From positions 1 to 17,863 of the forward strand of contig JABYQR010000591.1 of NCBI GenBank assembly GCA_022592445.1: DNA of 17,863 nt, in the 5' to 3' direction. Source of the DNA: Cytidiella melzeri (lineage: Eukaryota; Basidiomycota; Agaricomycetes; Polyporales; Irpicaceae). The first letter of the stretch is position 1. Every line of letters starts with the position of its first letter. Shown in pieces: positions 16,159 through 17,863 of the stretch. The notes beneath the pieces were generated by a model. It saw nothing but the letters and a program-made list of their open reading frames with translations. It had not been told where the DNA came from and made no database searches. The position numbers and the translations under genes were made by a program.

Positions 16159-17863
16159 TTATACACAGTAAATTGTAGCTGAGCGAATAGCTCGGGGATG
16201 ATTGTCGTAGAATTTCTTGATTGCTTCTTGAGCGTGCGTGATGTTTTCTACAGGTTCCCACGTGTCATCGTTCGGTCCGTAGCCTTTCCAGCGTATGTAA
16301 TACTGAAGCTTTTTGGCACGACCTGTACGTCTTGATTTGAGAATCTTCTCAACTTCGTATTCTTCTTCTCCGTCGATGATATCTGGCGGAGGCATCTCCA
16401 GCTTTTGGCCTTCGAATTCAGGTTCGTTGTACGGTACCAACTTGCTTGCATGAAATACAGGGTGTATCCTTGGTGAACATTCGGGCCATTCCAGTCTGAA
16501 TGTGACCGGCGAGAGCTTTTCAGCAATCTTGAATGGGCCATAGTACTTGGCTGACAGCTTATGTCCAGATTTTTGGTAGTCTCTCAGATCTAGCATGACC
16601 TGATCGCCTTCGTTGAAGGGGACCTTCTGAACGTGCTTGTCATAGTACCATTTCATGCGTTCAGCCGCAAGTTGTAACGCCGCTTTAGCATGCTCTTGAG
16701 CTTGCAAGCGGTTCCACATGATGTCATTCATGTCAGACCTTTTCAGGTCCTTAGTGAGCGTTGGACCAGCTCTAGGGTGTCTGCCGTATTCGAGGTAGAA
16801 AGGCGAGTGCTTAGTTCCCTCGTGCGCTGCATTGTTGTTTGCGAACTCAGCCAAACTGAGCAGTCTAGCCCAGTCGTCATGTAGTTGATCAACGTAACAA
16901 CGCAGGTACTGTTCGAGCGTTTGATTAACTCGTTCAGTTTGACCATCAGTCTGCGGATGATATGCAGTAGTCATTGTAGATTCTATCCCTAACATTTTAC
17001 ACCATTCCTGGAATATATCTGCTGCGAATTGTGGACCTCGGTCGGAAATGATTTGCAAAGGTAACCCATGAAGGGTCCAGACTCTCTCATAGAGTAGAGC
17101 TGCAAGATCCTTTGCCGAGAACTCGTTTACGATAGGGAAGATTGCCCTTTTAGTGAGGCGGTCTACGACTACGCAGATAGCATTGAAGCCATCAGACTCC
17201 AGTAACTGAGTAATCAAATCGACAGTCATGATATCCCATGGTTCGGCCGGAACCGGATTAGGGATGAGTGGTCCGTAAGGCTGTTGCAGATGAGTCTTCA
17301 TCCGCTGACATGTGTCACAGCCTGTCACGTATTTCTTGACATCAGTGGTTAAACCTGGCCACCAGTAGTTTCTCGAGATCACTTCGTATGTTTTCCATCT
17401 GCCAGGGTGTCCGGCAGAAGGTAGATCGTGATGCATCTGGATGATTTGGCGTCTCAGATCTGATTTCTGATCTTTGGGGATGTAGACTTTTCCACGGTAT
17501 AGGAGTAATCCGTTCTCAAAATTCCATTCCTCTAGTGATTCCTTGAACTCCCTAGGACCAGAGTTAAGTAACTGCTGATAGTCCTTGGTAACTTCGTCGT
17601 TCATGAGTGCTTCCTTGACCTGTCTTAGGATTTCATCATCGTTGATAGGCAAGTCATGAGAGTTTTCGATAGCAGAGATAGCAAAAAACTCGGGTTTAAG
17701 GAGAGTTTTGTCCTCGTTATCGGAATTTACCCCCTCTTCATGATCTGGCCTCCTGGACAGAGGATCTGCGGTAAGCATGGTCTTTCCGGGTTTGTGCCGG
17801 AGCATGAAATTGAATCGCGTGAGGTATAACGCCCATCGTGCTTGTCTCCGAGTCAGCTTCTGG
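16159..17863 (-). CDS. pol: Pol of element B: RNase H end, integrase, chromodomain (5' partial)
   Basis: The frame is open from the window edge without a stop or shift. It begins with the RNase H tail (RRQARWALYLTRFNF, HKPGKTMLTADPLSRR). Numbering from the first ATG (17805), the integrase zinc domain is H125/H126, H133, C163 and C166, with 29 residues between H133 and C163. The catalytic core is D196 (TVD), D255 (ISDRG) and E291 (GQTERVNQ), which is DX35E. A GPF-type module (KYYGPFKI, about 420-427) and HPVFHASKL follow. The chromodomain occupies about 483-535 (YEVEKILKSR, YYIRWKGYGPNDDTWEP) with its aromatic-cage residues present. The ATG is internal to Pol, not its start. The product integrates element cDNA, and the chromodomain suggests targeting to heterochromatin. 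Confidence 0.92.
   Translation of the reverse strand, partial: QKLTRRQARWALYLTRFNFMLRHKPGKTMLTADPLSRRPDHEEGVNSDNEDKTLLKPEFFAISAIENSHDLPINDDEILRQVKEALMNDEVTKDYQQLLNSGPREFKESLEEWNFENGLLLYRGKVYIPKDQKSDLRRQIIQMHHDLPSAGHPGRWKTYEVISRNYWWPGLTTDVKKYVTGCDTCQRMKTHLQQPYGPLIPNPVPAEPWDIMTVDLITQLLESDGFNAICVVVDRLTKRAIFPIVNEFSAKDLAALLYERVWTLHGLPLQIISDRGPQFAADIFQEWCKMLGIESTMTTAYHPQTDGQTERVNQTLEQYLRCYVDQLHDDWARLLSLAEFANNNAAHEGTKHSPFYLEYGRHPRAGPTLTKDLKRSDMNDIMWNRLQAQEHAKAALQLAAERMKWYYDKHVQKVPFNEGDQVMLDLRDYQKSGHKLSAKYYGPFKIAEKLSPVTFRLEWPECSPRIHPVFHASKLVPYNEPEFEGQKLEMPPPDIIDGEEEYEVEKILKSRRTGRAKKLQYYIRWKGYGPNDDTWEPVENITHAQEAIKKFYDNHPRAIRSATIYCV

Larger units (their letters stand above)
15240..17863 (-). mobile_element. 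Ty3/Gypsy chromovirus, element B (3' half, runs off window)
   Basis: On the minus strand the order is pol (RNase H end, integrase, chromodomain), a 3' UTR, a polypurine tract and a 3' LTR. The 5' half and 5' LTR lie beyond 17863. It differs from A in pol sequence and in most of the LTR, so it is a separate family. Its visible pol is intact, which makes it a candidate helper or active element. Confidence 0.9.

Noticed and set aside
15986..16171. Plus-strand open frame with a hydrophobic membrane-like stretch, antisense to the end of element B
   Set aside because: No early ATG, and it lies opposite the pol end and the small tail ORF. Hydrophobic stretches arise readily opposite such sequence.

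Overview
The window looks like fungal nuclear DNA, most likely from a filamentous, transposon-rich basidiomycete. The clues are chromodomain-bearing Ty3/Gypsy elements, a Tad/I-like LINE with an RNase H domain, a Tf1/sushi-type self-priming signature, 50-nt GTAAGT...AG intron-like segments, and a small protein with a signal peptide and a Kex2-type KR site. The assignment is inferred from gene content; nothing in the window names a species.

Positions 1-6000 are AT-rich and gene-poor. They hold the 3' end of an unrecognised gene (2-331), a degenerate tandem repeat of about 130 bp (1011-1525), one credible protein gene for a small secreted protein (2960-3445, with TATA box, possible 5'-UTR introns and poly(A) signal), and a diverged minisatellite of about 61-bp units (about 4918-5985) whose units carry a GTTAC-N2-GTAAC dyad.

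From about 6056 onward nearly everything is mobile. A tRNA-derived SINE-like unit (6056-6237) abuts the 3' end of a minus-strand LINE (RNase H plus CCHC domains, broken by one in-frame TGA). The LINE is interrupted at 7516 by a complete plus-strand Ty3/Gypsy chromovirus, element A (7517-15223, LTRs 682 and 701 bp, TSD CCGAT on both sides). A has gag, an extra ORF before gag, protease, RT, RNase H, integrase and chromodomain, all still readable, but more than a dozen frameshifts and stops break them. Its LTRs are nevertheless almost identical outside a short-repeat tract. Sixteen bases of LINE follow, and then the 3' LTR of a second, minus-strand chromovirus, element B (15240-17863, running off the window). 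B's pol reads open without a break across the visible RNase H end, integrase and chromodomain.

The layout is therefore a nest: a LINE hit at two points 11 bp apart by two chromoviruses that lie tail to tail. The most notable points are (i) a 10-nt perfect complement between the predicted mRNA 5' end of A and the sequence just after its 5' LTR, implying self-primed reverse transcription; (ii) a GCGC-rich block at the same place in the otherwise different LTRs of A and B; (iii) heat-shock-element-like and 10-bp-phased GTTC repeats in the LTR of B; (iv) near-identical LTRs around wrecked genes in A, which suggests mobilisation in trans; and (v) a pair of 50-bp intron-like duplicates that remove the only upstream ATGs before the secreted-protein gene.
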